From: Apostichopus japonicus | Lineage: Eukaryota; Echinodermata; Holothuroidea; Aspidochirotida; Stichopodidae | Length of the DNA stretch: 64,000 bases | Direction: 5' to 3' | Assembly (NCBI RefSeq): GCF_037975245.1 | Contig: NC_092563.1 | Span: 11,313,001-11,377,000, forward strand | Shown: positions 1-13,658 of the stretch, one piece after another | Layout: each line of letters opens with the position of its first letter | Numbering within the stretch: the stretch's first letter is position 1 | Program-made: the position numbers and the translations under genes | The notes under the pieces: model-generated | Database searches by the model: none | Seen by the model: the letters and a program-made list of their open reading frames with translations, nothing else | What the model was told of the DNA's origin: nothing

Positions 1-390
1 TACCGATCAATCGAAAGTGTGGTACTGATCAATCGAATGTGCGGTACCGATCAATCGAATGTGCGGTACCGATAAATCGAATGTGCGGTACCGATTAATC
101 GAATGTTCGGTACCGATCAATCAAATGTGCGGTACCGATAAATCGAATGTTCAGTACCGATAAAATGAATGTGCGGAACCGATTAATGGAATGTGCGGTA
201 CTGATCAATCGAATATGCGGTATTGGTCAATCGAATGTTCGGTACCGATCAATCTAATGTACGGTCCTGATCAATCGAATGTGCGGTACTAATCAATAGA
301 ATATGCGGTACCGATCAATCGAATGTGCGGTACCGATCGATCGAATGTGCGGTACCGATCAATCGAATGTGCGGTACCGAACAATCGATT

Positions 391-413
391 ATCCGGAACC
401 GAAAAAAATGAAT
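391..413 (+). repeat. A-tract monomer (length variant)
   Basis: A variant monomer in which the middle of the unit is replaced by an A run followed by TGAATGTGC. Here it has A7 and is 23 bp long. At 1848-1871 it has A8 (24 bp). Other forms have A6 plus TATG (near 2737) or GCAAAAAATG (near 50482). These are the main sites where the 22-bp register slips. They explain why most higher-order periods are not exact multiples of 22 and why reading frames change there. The coordinates are one example. Confidence 0.8.
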
Positions 414-667
414 GTGCGGTACCGATCAATCGAATGTGCGATACCGAAAAATCGAATCTCCGGTTCCGATAAAATTGATGTGCGGTACCGATCGATCGAA
501 TATGCGGTACCGATATATCGAATGTGCGGTACCGATTAATCGAACGTTCGGTAACTATCAATCGAATGTCCGATAACGATCAATCGAATGTTCGGTACCG
601 ATCAATCGAATGTGCGATACCGAAAAATCGAATGTGCGGTACCGATCAATCGAATGTGCGGTACCGA

Positions 668-723
668 ACATTCGAATGTGCCGTACCGAACTCTCGGATG
701 TGCGGTACCGATCAATCGAATGT
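668..723 (+). repeat. Marker monomer pair with a 12-bp palindrome
   Basis: A variant pair seen dozens of times in the array. One monomer carries ACATTCGAATGT, a perfect 12-bp palindrome at 668-679. It is followed by a monomer reading CGTACCGAACTCTCGGATGT. The pair is nearly always followed within one or two monomers by a GGTAAAATG or GGTAATATG monomer. Because it is easy to spot, it is the best landmark for aligning higher-order copies. The coordinates are one example; others are at 1065, 1261, 2113 and 3027. Confidence 0.85.
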
Positions 724-3700
724 GCGGTACCGGTAAAATGAATGTGCGGTACCGATCAATCGAATGGGCGGTACCGATCAATCGAATGTTCGGTACCGAT
801 AAATCGAATGTGCGGTACCGATCAATCGAATGTGCGGTACCGATAATTCGAATGTTCGGTACCGATCAATCGAATGTGCGGTACCGATCAATCGAATTTG
901 CGGTACCGATCAATCGAATGTGCGGTACCGATCGATCGAATGTGCGGTACAGATTAATCGAATGTTCGGTACCGATCAATCGAATGTAAGGTACCGATAA
1001 ATCGAATGTGCGATACCGAAAAATCGAATGTACGGTACCGATCAATCGAATGTGCGGTACCGAACATTCGAATGTGCCGTACCGAACTCTCGGATGTGCA
1101 GTACCGATCAATCGAATGTGCGGTACCGGTAAAATGAATGTGCGGTACCGATCGATCGAATGTAAGGTACCGATCAATCGAATGTTCGGTACCGATCAAT
1201 CGAATGTGCGGTACCGATAAATCGAATGTGCGGTACCGATCAATCGAATCTGCGGTACCGAACATTCGAATGTGCCGTACCGAACTCTCGGATGTGCAGT
1301 ACCGATCAATCGAATGTGCGGTACCGGTAATATGAATGTGCGGTACCGATCGATCGAATGTAAGGTACAGATCAATCGAATGTTCGGTACCGATCAATCG
1401 AATGTGCGGTACCGATAAATCGAATGTGCGGTACCGATCAATCGAATGTGCGGTACCGATCAATCGAAAGTGTGGTACTGATCAATCGAATGTGCGGTAC
1501 CGATCAATCGAATGTGCGGTACCGATAAATCGAATGTGCGGTACCGATTAATCGAATGTTCGGTACCGATCAATCAAATGTGCGGTACCGATAAATCGAA
1601 TGTTCAGTACCGATAAAATGAATGTGCGGAACCGATTAATGGAATGTGCGGTACTGATCAATCGAATATGCGGTATTGATCAATCGAATGTTCGGTACCG
1701 ATCAATCTAATGTACGGTCCTGATCAATCGAATGTGCGGTACCAATCAATCGAATATGCGGTACCGATCAATCGAATGTGCGGTAAAGATCGATCGAATG
1801 TGCGGTACCGATCAATCGAATGTGCGGTACCGAACAATCGAGTATCCGGAACCGAAAAAAAATGAATGTGCGGTACCGATCAATCGAATGTGCGATACCG
1901 AAAAATCGAATCTCCGGTTCCGATAAAATTGATGTGCGGTACCGATCGATCGAATATGCGGTACCGATATATCGAATGTGCGGTACCGATCAATCGAACG
2001 TTCGGTAACTATCAATCGAATGTCCGATAACGATCAATCGAATGTTCGGTACCGATCAATCGAATGTGCGATACCGAAAAATCGAATGTGCGGTACCGAT
2101 CAATCGAATGTGCGGTACCGAACATTCGAATGTGCCGTACCGAACTCTCGGATGTGCGGTACCGATCAATCGAATGTGCGGTACCGGTAAAATGAATGTG
2201 CGGTACCGATCAATCGAATGGGCGGTACCGATCAATCGAATGTTCGGTACCGATAAATCGAATGTGCGGTACCGATCAATCGAATGTGCGGTACCGATAA
2301 TTCGAATGTTCGGTACCGATCAATCGAATGTGCGGTACCGATCAATCGAATTTGCGGTACCGATCGATCGAATGTGCGGAAAAGATTAATCGAATGTTCG
2401 GTACCGATCAATCAAATGTGCAGTACCGATAAATCGAATGTGCAGTACCGATAAAATGAATGTGCGGTACCGATCAATGGAATATGCGGTACTGACCAAT
2501 CGAATATGCGGTACCGATCAATCGAATGTGCGATACCGAAAAATCGAATCTCCGGTACCGATAAAATTGATGTGCGGTACCGATCGATCGACTGTGCGGT
2601 ACCGATCAATCGAATGTGCGGTCCCGATCAATCGAATGTGCGGAAACAATCAATCGAATATGCAGTACCGAACAATCGAATGTGCGGTACCGAACAATCG
2701 AATGTGCGGTACCGAACAATAGAATGTCCGGTACCGAAAAAATATGAATGTGCGGTACCGATCGATCGAATGTGCGGTACCGATCAATCGAATGTGCGGT
2801 ACCGAACAATCGAATGTCCGGTACCGAAAAAAATGAATGTTCGGTACCGATCAATCGAATGTGCGATACCGAAAAATCGAATGTGCGGTACCGTTCGATC
2901 GAATGTTCGGTACCGATCAATCGAATGTTCGGTACCGATCAATCGAATGTTCGGTACCGATAAATCGAATGTGCGATACCGAAAAATCGAATGTACGGTA
3001 CCGATCAATCGAATGTGCGGTACCGAACATTCGAATGTGCCGTACCGAACTCTCGGATGTGCAGTACCGATCAATCGAATGTTCGGTACCGGTAATATGA
3101 ATGTGCGGTACCGATCGATCGAATGTGCGGTACCGATCAATCGAATGTGCGGTACCGAACATTCGAATGTGCCGTAACGAACTCTCGGATGTGCGGTACC
3201 GATCAATCGAATGTGCGGTACCGGTAAAATGAATGTGCGGTACCGATCAATCGAATGGGCGGTACCGATCAATCGAATGGTCGGTACCGATAAATCGAAT
3301 GTGCGGTACCGATCAATCGAATGTGCGGTACCGATAATTCGAATGTTCGGTACCGATCAATCGAATGTGCGGTACCGATCAATCGAATTTGCGGTACCGA
3401 TCAATCGAATGTGCGGTACCGATCGATCGAATGTGCGGTACAGATTAGTCGAATGTTCGGTACCGATCAATCAAATGTGCAGTACCGATAAATCGAATGT
3501 GCAGTACCGATAAAATGAATGTGCGGAACCGATCAATGGAATATGCGGTACTGACCAATCGAATATGCGGTACCGATCAATCGAATGTGCGATACCGAAA
3601 AATCGAATCTCCGGTACCGATAAAATTGATGTGCGGTACCGATCGATCGACTGTGCGGTACCGATCAATCGAATGTGCGGTCCCGATCAATCGAATGTGC

Positions 3701-4915
3701 GGAAACAATCAATCGAATATGCAGTACCGAACAATCGAATGTGCCGTACCGAACAATCGAATGTGCGGTACCGAACAATAGAATGTCCGGTACCGAAAAA
3801 ATATGAATGTGCGGTACCGATCAATCGAATGTGCGGTACCGAACAATCGAATGTCCGGTACCGAAAAAAATGAATGTTCGGTACCGATCAATCGAATGTG
3901 CGATACCGAAAAATCGAATGTGCGGTACCGTTCGATCGAATGTTCGGTACCGATCAATCGAATGTTCGGTACCGATCAATCGAATGTTCGGTACCGATAA
4001 ATCGAATGTGCGATACCGAAAAATCGAATGTACGGTACCGATCAATCGAATGTGCGGTACCGAACATTCGAATGTGCCGTACCGAACTCTCGGATGTGCA
4101 GTACCGATCAATCGAATGTGCGGTACCGGTAATATGAATGTGCGGTACCGATCGATCGAATGTGCGGTACCGATCAATCGAATGTGCGGTACCGAACATT
4201 CGAATGTGCCGTAACGAACTCTCGGATGTGCGGTACCGATCAATCGAATGTGCGGTACCGGTAAAATGAATGTGCGGTACCGATCAATCGAATGGGCGGT
4301 ACCGATCAATCGAATGGTCGGTACCGATAAATCGAATGTGCGGTACCGATCAATCGAATGTGCGGTACCGATAATTCGAATGTTCGGTACCGATCAATCG
4401 AATGTGCGGTACCGATAAATCGAATGTGCGGTACCGATCAATCGAATGTGCGGTACCGATCAATCGAATCTGCGGTACCGAACATTCGAATGTGCCGTAC
4501 CGAACTCTCGGATGTGCAGTACCGATCAATCGAATGGGCGGTACCGATCAATCGAATGGTCGGTACCGATCAATCGAATGTGCGGTACCGGTAAAATGAA
4601 TGTGCGGTACCGATCGATCGAATGTAAGGTACCGATCAATCGAATGTTCGGTACCGATCAATCGAATGTGCGGTACCGATAAATCGAATGTGCGGTACCG
4701 ATCAATCGAATCTGCGGTACCGAACATTCGAATGTGCCGTACCGAACTCTCGGATGTGCAGTACCGATCAATCGAATGTGCGGTACCGGTAATATGAATG
4801 TGCGGTACCGATCGATCGAATGTAAGGTACAGATCAATCGAATGTTCGGTACCGATCAATCGAATGTGCGGTACCGATAAATCGAATGTGCGGTACCGAT
4901 CAATCGAATGTGCGG

Positions 4916-6464
4916 TACCGATCAATCGAAAGTGTGGTACTGATCAATCGAATGTGCGGTACCGATCAATCGAATGTGCGGTACCGATAAATCGAATGTG
5001 CGGTACCGATTAATCGAATGTTCGGTACCGATCAATCAAATGTGCGGTACCGATAAATCGAATGTTCAGTACCGATAAAATGAATGTGCGGAACCGATTA
5101 ATGGAATGTGCGGTACTGATCAATCGAATATGCGGTATTGGTCAATCGAATGTTCGGTACCGATCAATCTAATGTACGGTCCTGATCAATCGAATGTGCG
5201 GTACTAATCAATAGAATATGCGGTACCGATCAATCGAATGTGCGGTACCGATCGATCGAATGTGCGGTACCGATCAATCGAATGTGCGGTACCGAACAAT
5301 CGATTATCCGGAACCGAAAAAAATGAATGTGCGGTACCGATCAATCGAATGTGCGATACCGAAAAATCGAATCTCCGGTTCCGATAAAATTGATGTGCGG
5401 TACCGATCGATCGAATATGCGGTACCGATATATCGAATGTGCGGTACCGATTAATCGAACGTTCGGTAACTATCAATCGAATGTCCGATAACGATCAATC
5501 GAATGTTCGGTACCGATCAATCGAATGTGCGATACCGAAAAATCGAATGTGCGGTACCGATCAATCGAATGTGCGGTACCGAACATTCGAATGTGCCGTA
5601 CCGAACTCTCGGATGTGCAGTACCGATCAATCGAATGTGCGGTACCGGTAATATGAATGTGCGGTACCGATCGATCGAATGTAAGGTACAGATCAATCGA
5701 ATGTTCGGTACCGATCAATCGAATGTGCGGTACCGATAAATCGAATGTGCGGTACCGATCAATCGAATGTGCGGTACCGATCAATCGAAAGTGTGGTACC
5801 GATCAATCGAATGTGCGGTACCGATCAATCGAATGTGCGGTACCGATAAATCGAATGTGCGGTACCGATTAATCGAATGTTCGGTACCGATCAATCAAAT
5901 GTGCGGTACCGATAAATCGAATGTTCAGTACCGATAAAATGAATGTGCGGAACCGATTAATGGAATGTGCGGTACTGATCAATCGAATATGCGGTATTGG
6001 TCAATCGAATGTTCGGTACCGATCAATCTAATGTACGGTCCTGATCAATCGAATGTGCGGTACTAATCAATAGAATATGCGGTACCGATCAATCGAATGT
6101 GCGGTACCGATCGATCGAATGTGCGGTACCGATCAATCGAATGTGCGGTACCGAACAATCGATTATCCGGAACCGAAAAAAATGAATGTGCGGTACCGAT
6201 CAATCGAATGTGCGATACCGAAAAATCGAATCTCCGGTTCCGATAAAATTGATGTGCGGTACCGATCGATCGAATATGCGGTACCGATATATCGAATGTG
6301 CGGTACCGATTAATCGAACGTTCGGTAACTATCAATCGAATGTCCGATAACGATCAATCGAATGTTCGGTACCGATCAATCGAATGTGCGATACCGAAAA
6401 ATCGAATGTGCGGTACCGATCAATCGAATGTGCGGTACCGAACATTCGAATGTGCCGTACCGAA
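4916..6464 (+). repeat. 859-bp tandem duplication
   Basis: The segment starting at 4916 (aligned with base 1 of the window) repeats 859 bp later at 5775, with matching variant order over about 690 bp (4916-5605 with 5775-6464). 859 is 39 monomers plus one base; the extra base lies in an A7 monomer (near 5316 and 6175). A minor difference is GGTACTGATC versus GGTACCGATC near 5798. Confidence 0.8.
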
Positions 6465-8770
6465 CTCTCGGATGTGCGGTACCGATCAATCGAATGTGCG
6501 GTACCGGTAAAATGAATGTGCGGTACCGATCAATCGAATGGGCGGTACCGATCAATCGAATGTTCGGTACCGATAAATCGAATGTGCGGTACCGATCAAT
6601 CGAATGTGCGGTACCGATAATTCGAATGTTCGTTACCGATCAATCGAATTTGCGGTACCGATCAATCGAATGTGCGGTACCGATCGATCGAATGTGCGGT
6701 ACAGATTAATCGAATGTTCGGTACCGATCAATCGAATGTAAGGTACCGATAAATCGAATGTGCGATACCGAAAAATCGAATGTACGGTACCGATCAATCG
6801 AATGTGCGGTACCGCACATTCGAATGTGCCGTACCGAACTCTCGGATGTGCAGTACCGATCAATCGAATGTGCGGTACCGGTAAAATGAATGTGCGGTAC
6901 CGATCGATCGAATGTAAGGTACCGATCAATCGAATGTTCGGTACCGATCAATCGAATGTGCGGTACCGATAAATCGAATGTGCGGTACCGATCAATCGAA
7001 TCTGCGGTACCGAACATTCGAATGTGCCGTACCGAACTCTCGGATGTGCAGTACCGATCAATCGAATGTGCGGTACCGGTAATATGAATGTGCGGTACCG
7101 ATCGATCGAATGTAAGGTACAGATCAATCGAATGTTCGGTACCGATCAATCGAATGTGCGGTACCGATAAATCGAATGTGCGGTACCGATCAATCGAATG
7201 TGCGGTACCGATCAATCGAAAGTGTGGTACTGATCAATCGAATGTGCGGTACCGATCAATCGAATGTGCGGTACCGATAAATCGAATGTGCGGTACCGAT
7301 TAATCGAATGTTCGGTACCGATCAATCAAATGTGCGGTACCGATAAATCGAATGTTCAGTACCGATAAAATGAATGTGCGGAACCGATTAATGGAATGTG
7401 CGGTACTGATCAATCGAATATGCGGTATTGATCAATCGAATGTTCGGTACCGATCAATCTAATGTACGGTCCTGATCAATCGAATGTGCGGTACCAATCA
7501 ATCGAATATGCGGTACCGATCAATCGAATGTGCGGTAAAGATCGATCGAATGTGCGGTACCGATCAATCGAATGTGCGGTACCGAACAATCGAGTATCCG
7601 GAACCGAAAAAAAATGAATGTGCGGTACCGATCAATCGAATGTGCGATACCGAAAAATCGAATCTCCGGTTCCGATAAAATTGATGTGCGGTACCGATCG
7701 ATCGAATATGCGGTACCGATATATCGAATGTGCGGTACCGATCAATCGAACGTTCGGTAACTATCAATCGAATGTCCGATAACGATCAATCGAATGTTCG
7801 GTACCGATCAATCGAATGTGCGATACCGAAAAATCGAATGTGCGGTACCGATCAATCGAATGTGCGGTACCGAACATTCGAATGTGCCGTACCGAACTCT
7901 CGGATGTGCGGTACCGATCAATCGAATGTGCGGTACCGGTAAAATGAATGTGCGGTACCGATCAATCGAATGGGCGGTACCGATCAATCGAATGTTCGGT
8001 ACCGATAAATCGAATGTGCGGTACCGATCAATCGAATGTGCGGTACCGATAATTCGAATGTTCGGTACCGATCAATCGAATGTGCGGTACCGATCAATCG
8101 AATTTGCGGTACCGATCGATCGAATGTGCGGTACAGATTAATCGAATGTTCGGTACCGATCAATCAAATGTGCAGTACCGATAAATCGAATGTGCAGTAC
8201 CGATAAAATGAATGTGCGGTACCGATCAATGGAATATGCGGTACTGACCAATCGAATATGCGGTACCGATCAATCGAATGTGCGATACCGAAAAATCGAA
8301 TCTCCGGTACCGATAAAATTGATGTGCGGTACCGATCGATCGACTGTGCGGTACCGATCAATCGAATGTGCGGTTCCGATCAATCGAATGTGCGGAAACA
8401 ATCAATCGAATATGCAGTACCGAACAATCGAATGTGCGGTACCGAACAATCGAATGTGCGGTACCGAACAATAGAATGTCCGGTACCGAAAAAATATGAA
8501 TGTGCGGTACCGATCGATCGAATGTGCGGTACCGATCAATCGAATGTGCGGTACCGAACAATCGAATGTCCGGTACCGAAAAAAATGAATGTTCGGTACC
8601 GATCAATCGAATGTGCGATACCGAAAAATCGAATGTGCGGTACCGTTCGATCGAATGTTCGGTACCGATCAATCGAATGTTCGGTACCGATCAATCGAAT
8701 GTTCGGTACCGATAAATCGAATGTGCGATACCGAAAAATCGAATGTACGGTACCGATCAATCGAATGTGC
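5775..8770 (+). repeat. Third copy of the 1-3000 segment
   Basis: Matches 1-3000 at offset 5774 up to about 6630, then at offset 5752 to about 8770. The 22-bp change in offset is the loss of exactly one monomer near 6630-6650, where this copy also has CGTTACCG. After about 8770 the two sequences diverge because a group of monomers present at 3018-3080 is absent here. Confidence 0.85.
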
Positions 8771-9102
8771 GGTACCGGTAAAATGAATGTGCGGTACCGA
8801 TCGATCGAATGTAAGGTACCGATCAATCGAATGTTCGGTACCGATCAATCGAATGTGCGGTACCGATAAATCGAATGTGCGGTACCGATCAATCGAATGT
8901 GCGGTACCGAACATTCGAATGTGCCGTACCGAACTCTCGGATGTGCAGTACCGATCAATCGAATGTGCGGTACCGGTAATATGAATGTGCGGTACCGATC
9001 GATCGAATGTAAGGTACAGATCAATCGAATGTTCGGTACCGATCAATCGAATGTGCGGTACCGATAAATCGAATGTGCGGTACCGATCAATCGAATGTGC
9101 GG

Positions 9103-12100
9103 TACCGATCAATCGAAAGTGTGGTACTGATCAATCGAATGTGCGGTACCGATCAATCGAATGTGCGGTACCGATAAATCGAATGTGCGATACCGATTAA
9201 TCGAATGTTCGGTACCGATCAATCAAATGTGCGGTACCGATAAATCGAATGTTCAGTACCGATAAAATGAATGTGCGGAACCGATTAATGGAATGTGCGG
9301 TACTGATCAATCGAATATGCGGTATTGGTCAATCGAATGTTCGGTACCGATCAATCTAATGTACGGTCCTGATCAATCGAATGTGCGGTACTAATCAATA
9401 GAATATGCGGTACCGATCAATCGAATGTGCGGTACCGATCGATCGAATGTGCGGTACCGATCAATCGAATGTGCGGTACCGAACAATCGATTATCCGGAA
9501 CCGAAAAAAATGAATGTGCGGTACCGATCAATCGAATGTGCGATACCGAAAAATCGAATCTCCGGTTCCGATAAAATTGATGTGCGGTACCGATCGATCG
9601 AATATGCGGTACCGATATATCGAATGTGCGGTACCGATTAATCGAACGTTCGGTAACTATCAATCGAATGTCCGATAACGATCAATCGAATGTTCGGTAC
9701 CGATCAATCGAATGTGCGATACCGAAAAATCGAATGTGCGGTACCGATCAATCGAATGAGCGGTACCGAACATTCGAATGTGCCGTACCGAACTCTCGGA
9801 TGTGCGGTACCGATCAATCGAATGTGCGGTACCGGTAAAATGAATGTGCGGTACCGATCAATCGAATGGGCGGTACCGATCAATCGAATGTTCGGTACCG
9901 ATAAATCGAATGTGCGGTACCGATCAATCGAATGTGCGGTACCGATAATTCGAATGTTCGGTACCGATCAATCGAATGTGCGGTACCGATCAATCGAATT
10001 TGCGGTACCGATCAATCGAATGTGCGGTACCGATCGATCGAATGTGCGGTACAGATTAATCGAATGTTCGGTACCGATCAATCGAATGTAAGGTACCGAT
10101 AAATCGAATGTGCGATACCGAAAAATCGAATGTACGGTACCGATCAATCGAATGTGCGGTACCGAACATTCGAATGTGCCGTACCGAACTCTCGGATGTG
10201 CAGTACCGATCAATCGAATGTGCGGTACCGGTAAAATGAATGTGCGGTACCGATCGATCGAATGTAAGGTACCGATCAATCGAATGTTCGGTACCGATCA
10301 ATCGAATGTGCGGTACCGATAAATCGAATGTGCGGTACCGATCAATCGAATCTGCGGTACCGAACATTCGAATGTGCCGTACCGAACTCTCGGATGTGCA
10401 GTACCGATCAATCGAATGTGCGGTACCGGTAATATGAATGTGCGGTACCGATCGATCGAATGTAAGGTACAGATCAATCGAATGTTCGGTACCGATCAAT
10501 CGAATGTGCGGTACCGATAAATCGAATGTGCGGTACCGATCAATCGAATGTGCGGTACCGATCAATCGAAAGTGTGGTACTGATCAATCGAATGTGCGGT
10601 ACCGATCAATCGAATGTGCGGTACCGATAAATCGAATGTGCGGTACCGATTAATCGAATGTTCGGTACCGATCAATCAAATGTGCGGTACCGATAAATCG
10701 AATGTTCAGTACCGATAAAATGAATGTGCGGAACCGATTAATGGAATGTGCGGTACTGATCAATCGAATATGCGGTATTGATCAATCGAATGTTCGGTAC
10801 CGATCAATCTAATGTACGGTCCTGATCAATCGAATGTGCGGTACCAATCAATCGAATATGCGGTACCGATCAATCGAATGTGCGGTAAAGATCGATCGAA
10901 TGTGCGGTACCGATCAATCGAATGTGCGGTACCGAACAATCGAGTATCCGGAACCGAAAAAAAATGAATGTGCGGTACCGATCAATCGAATGTGCGATAC
11001 CGAAAAATCGAATCTCCGGTTCCGATAAAATTGATGTGCGGTACCGATCGATCGAATATGCGGTACCGATATATCGAATGTGCGGTACCGATCAATCGAA
11101 CGTTCGGTAACTATCAATCGAATGTCCGATAACGATCAATCGAATGTTCGGTACCGATCAATCGAATGTGCGATACCGAAAAATCGAATGTGCGGTACCG
11201 ATCAATCGAATGTGCGGTACCGAACATTCGAATGTGCCGTACCGAACTCTCGGATGTGCGGTACCGATCAATCGAATGTGCGGTACCGGTAAAATGAATG
11301 TGCGGTACCGATCAATCGAATGGGCGGTACCGATCAATCGAATGTTCGGTACCGATAAATCGAATGTGCGGTACCGATCAATCGAATGTGCGGTACCGAT
11401 AATTCGAATGTTCGGTACCGATCAATCGAATGTGCGGTACCGATCAATCGAATTTGCGGTACCGATCGATCGAATGTGCGGTACAGATTAATCGAATGTT
11501 CGGTACCGATCAATCAAATGTGCAGTACCGATAAATCGAATGTGCAGTACCGATAAAATGAATGTGCGGTACCGATCAATGGAATATGCGGTACTGACCA
11601 ATCGAATATGCGGTACCGATCAATCGAATGTGCGATACCGAAAAATCGAATCTCCGGTACCGATAAAATTGATGTGCGGTACCGATCGATCGACTGTGCG
11701 GTACCGATCAATCGAATGTGCGGTTCCGATCAATCGAATGTGCGGAAACAATCAATCGAATATGCAGTACCGAACAATCGAATGTGCGGTACCGAACAAT
11801 CGAATGTGCGGTACCGAACAATAGAATGTCCGGTACCGAAAAAATATGAATGTGCGGTACCGATCGATCGAATGTGCGGTACCGATCAATCGAATGTGCG
11901 GTACCGAACAATCGAATGTCCGGTACCGAAAAAAATGAATGTTCGGTACCGATCAATCGAATGTGCGATACCGAAAAATCGAATGTGCGGTACCGTTCGA
12001 TCGAATGTTCGGTACCGATCAATCGAATGTTCGGTACCGATCAATCGAATGTTCGGTACCGATAAATCGAATGTGCGATACCGAAAAATCGAATGTACGG

Positions 12101-13658
12101 TACCGATCAATCGAATGTGCGGTACCGAACATTCGAATGTGCCGTACCGAACTCTCGGATGTGCAGTACCGATCAATCGAATGTGCGGTACCGGTAATAT
12201 GAATGTGCGGTACCGATCGATCGAATGTGCGGTACCGATCAATCGAATGTGCGGTACCGAACATTCGAATGTGCCGTAACGAACTCTCGGATGTGCGGTA
12301 CCGATCAATCGAATGTGCGGTACCGGTAAAATGAATGTGCGGTACCGATCAATCGAATGGGCGGTACCGATCAATCGAATGGTCGGTACCGATAAATCGA
12401 ATGTGCGGTACCGATCAATCGAATGTGCGGTACCGATAATTCGAATGTTCGGTACCGATCAATCGAATGTGCGGTACCGATCAATCGAATTTGCGGTACC
12501 GATCAATCGAATGTGCGGTACCGATCGATCGAATGTGCGGTACAGATTAATCGAATGTTCGGTACCGATCAATCAAATGTGCAGTACCGATAAATCGAAT
12601 GTGCAGTACCGATAAAATGAATGTGCGGAACCGATCAATGGAATATGCGGTACTGACCAATCGAATATGCGGTACCGATCAATCGAATGTGCGATACCGA
12701 AAAATCGAATCTCCGGTACCGATAAAATTGATGTGCGGTACCGATCGATCGACTGTGCGGTACCGATCAATCGAATGTGCGGTCCCGATCAATCGAATGT
12801 GCGGAAACAATCAATCGAATATGCAGTACCGAACAATCGAATGTGCCGTACCGAACAATCGAATGTGCGGTACCGAACAATAGAATGTCCGGTACCGAAA
12901 AAATATGAATGTGCGGTACCGATCAATCGAATGTGCGGTACCGAACAATCGAATGTCCGGTACCGAAAAAAATGAATGTTCGGTACCGATCAATCGAATG
13001 TGCGATACCGAAAAATCGAATGTGCGGTACCGTTCGATCGAATGTTCGGTACCGATCAATCGAATGTTCGGTACCGATCAATCGAATGTTCGGTACCGAT
13101 AAATCGAATGTGCGATACCGAAAAATCGAATGTACGGTACCGATCAATCGAATGTGCGGTACCGAACATTCGAATGTGCCGTACCGAACTCTCGGATGTG
13201 CAGTACCGATCAATCGAATGTGCGGTACCGGTAATATGAATGTGCGGTACCGATCGATCGAATGTGCGGTACCGATCAATCGAATGTGCGGTACCGAACA
13301 TTCGAATGTGCCGTAACGAACTCTCGGATGTGCGGTACCGATCAATCGAATGTGCGGTACCGGTAAAATGAATGTGCGGTACCGATCAATCGAATGGGCG
13401 GTACCGATCAATCGAATGGTCGGTACCGATAAATCGAATGTGCGGTACCGATCAATTGAATGTGCGGTACCGATAATTCGAATGTTCGGTACCGATCAAT
13501 CGAATGTGCGGTACCGATAAATCGAATGTGCGGTACCGATCAATCGAATGTGCGGTACCGATCAATCGAATCTGCGGTACCGAACATTCGAATGTGCCGT
13601 ACCGAACTCTCGGATGTGCAGTACCGATCAATCGAATGGGCGGTACCGATCAATCGAA
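9103..13658 (+). repeat. Segmental duplication, copy 2 of 1-4556
   Basis: Collinear with 1-4556 at offset 9102. Private changes include GATACCGATT near 9189, GAATGAGCGG near 9758, and GATCAATTGAATG near 13455. The last change is also present in the following 861-bp tandem copy, which orders the events: 13455 changed before the 861-bp duplication. Confidence 0.9.

Larger units (their letters stand above)
1..4556 (+). repeat. Segmental duplication, copy 1 (partner 9103-13658)
   Basis: This block matches 9103-13658 at a constant offset of 9102 bp. The order of variant monomers, including A-tract monomers and irregular spacings, is preserved throughout. By eye only scattered substitutions separate the copies, for example at 2381-2384 (GAAAAG versus GTACAG), 2613-2617, 3082 and 3448. 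Identity ends where this copy reads GAATGGTCGG (about 4551) and the partner reads GAATGTGCGG followed by an AAACAATC monomer. The offset is not a multiple of 22 because A-tract monomers of 23-24 bp lie inside. Confidence 0.9.

Noticed and set aside
638-659. CENP-B box in the monomer
   Set aside because: The core TTCG....A..CGGG pattern is absent from the consensus and from the variants I examined.
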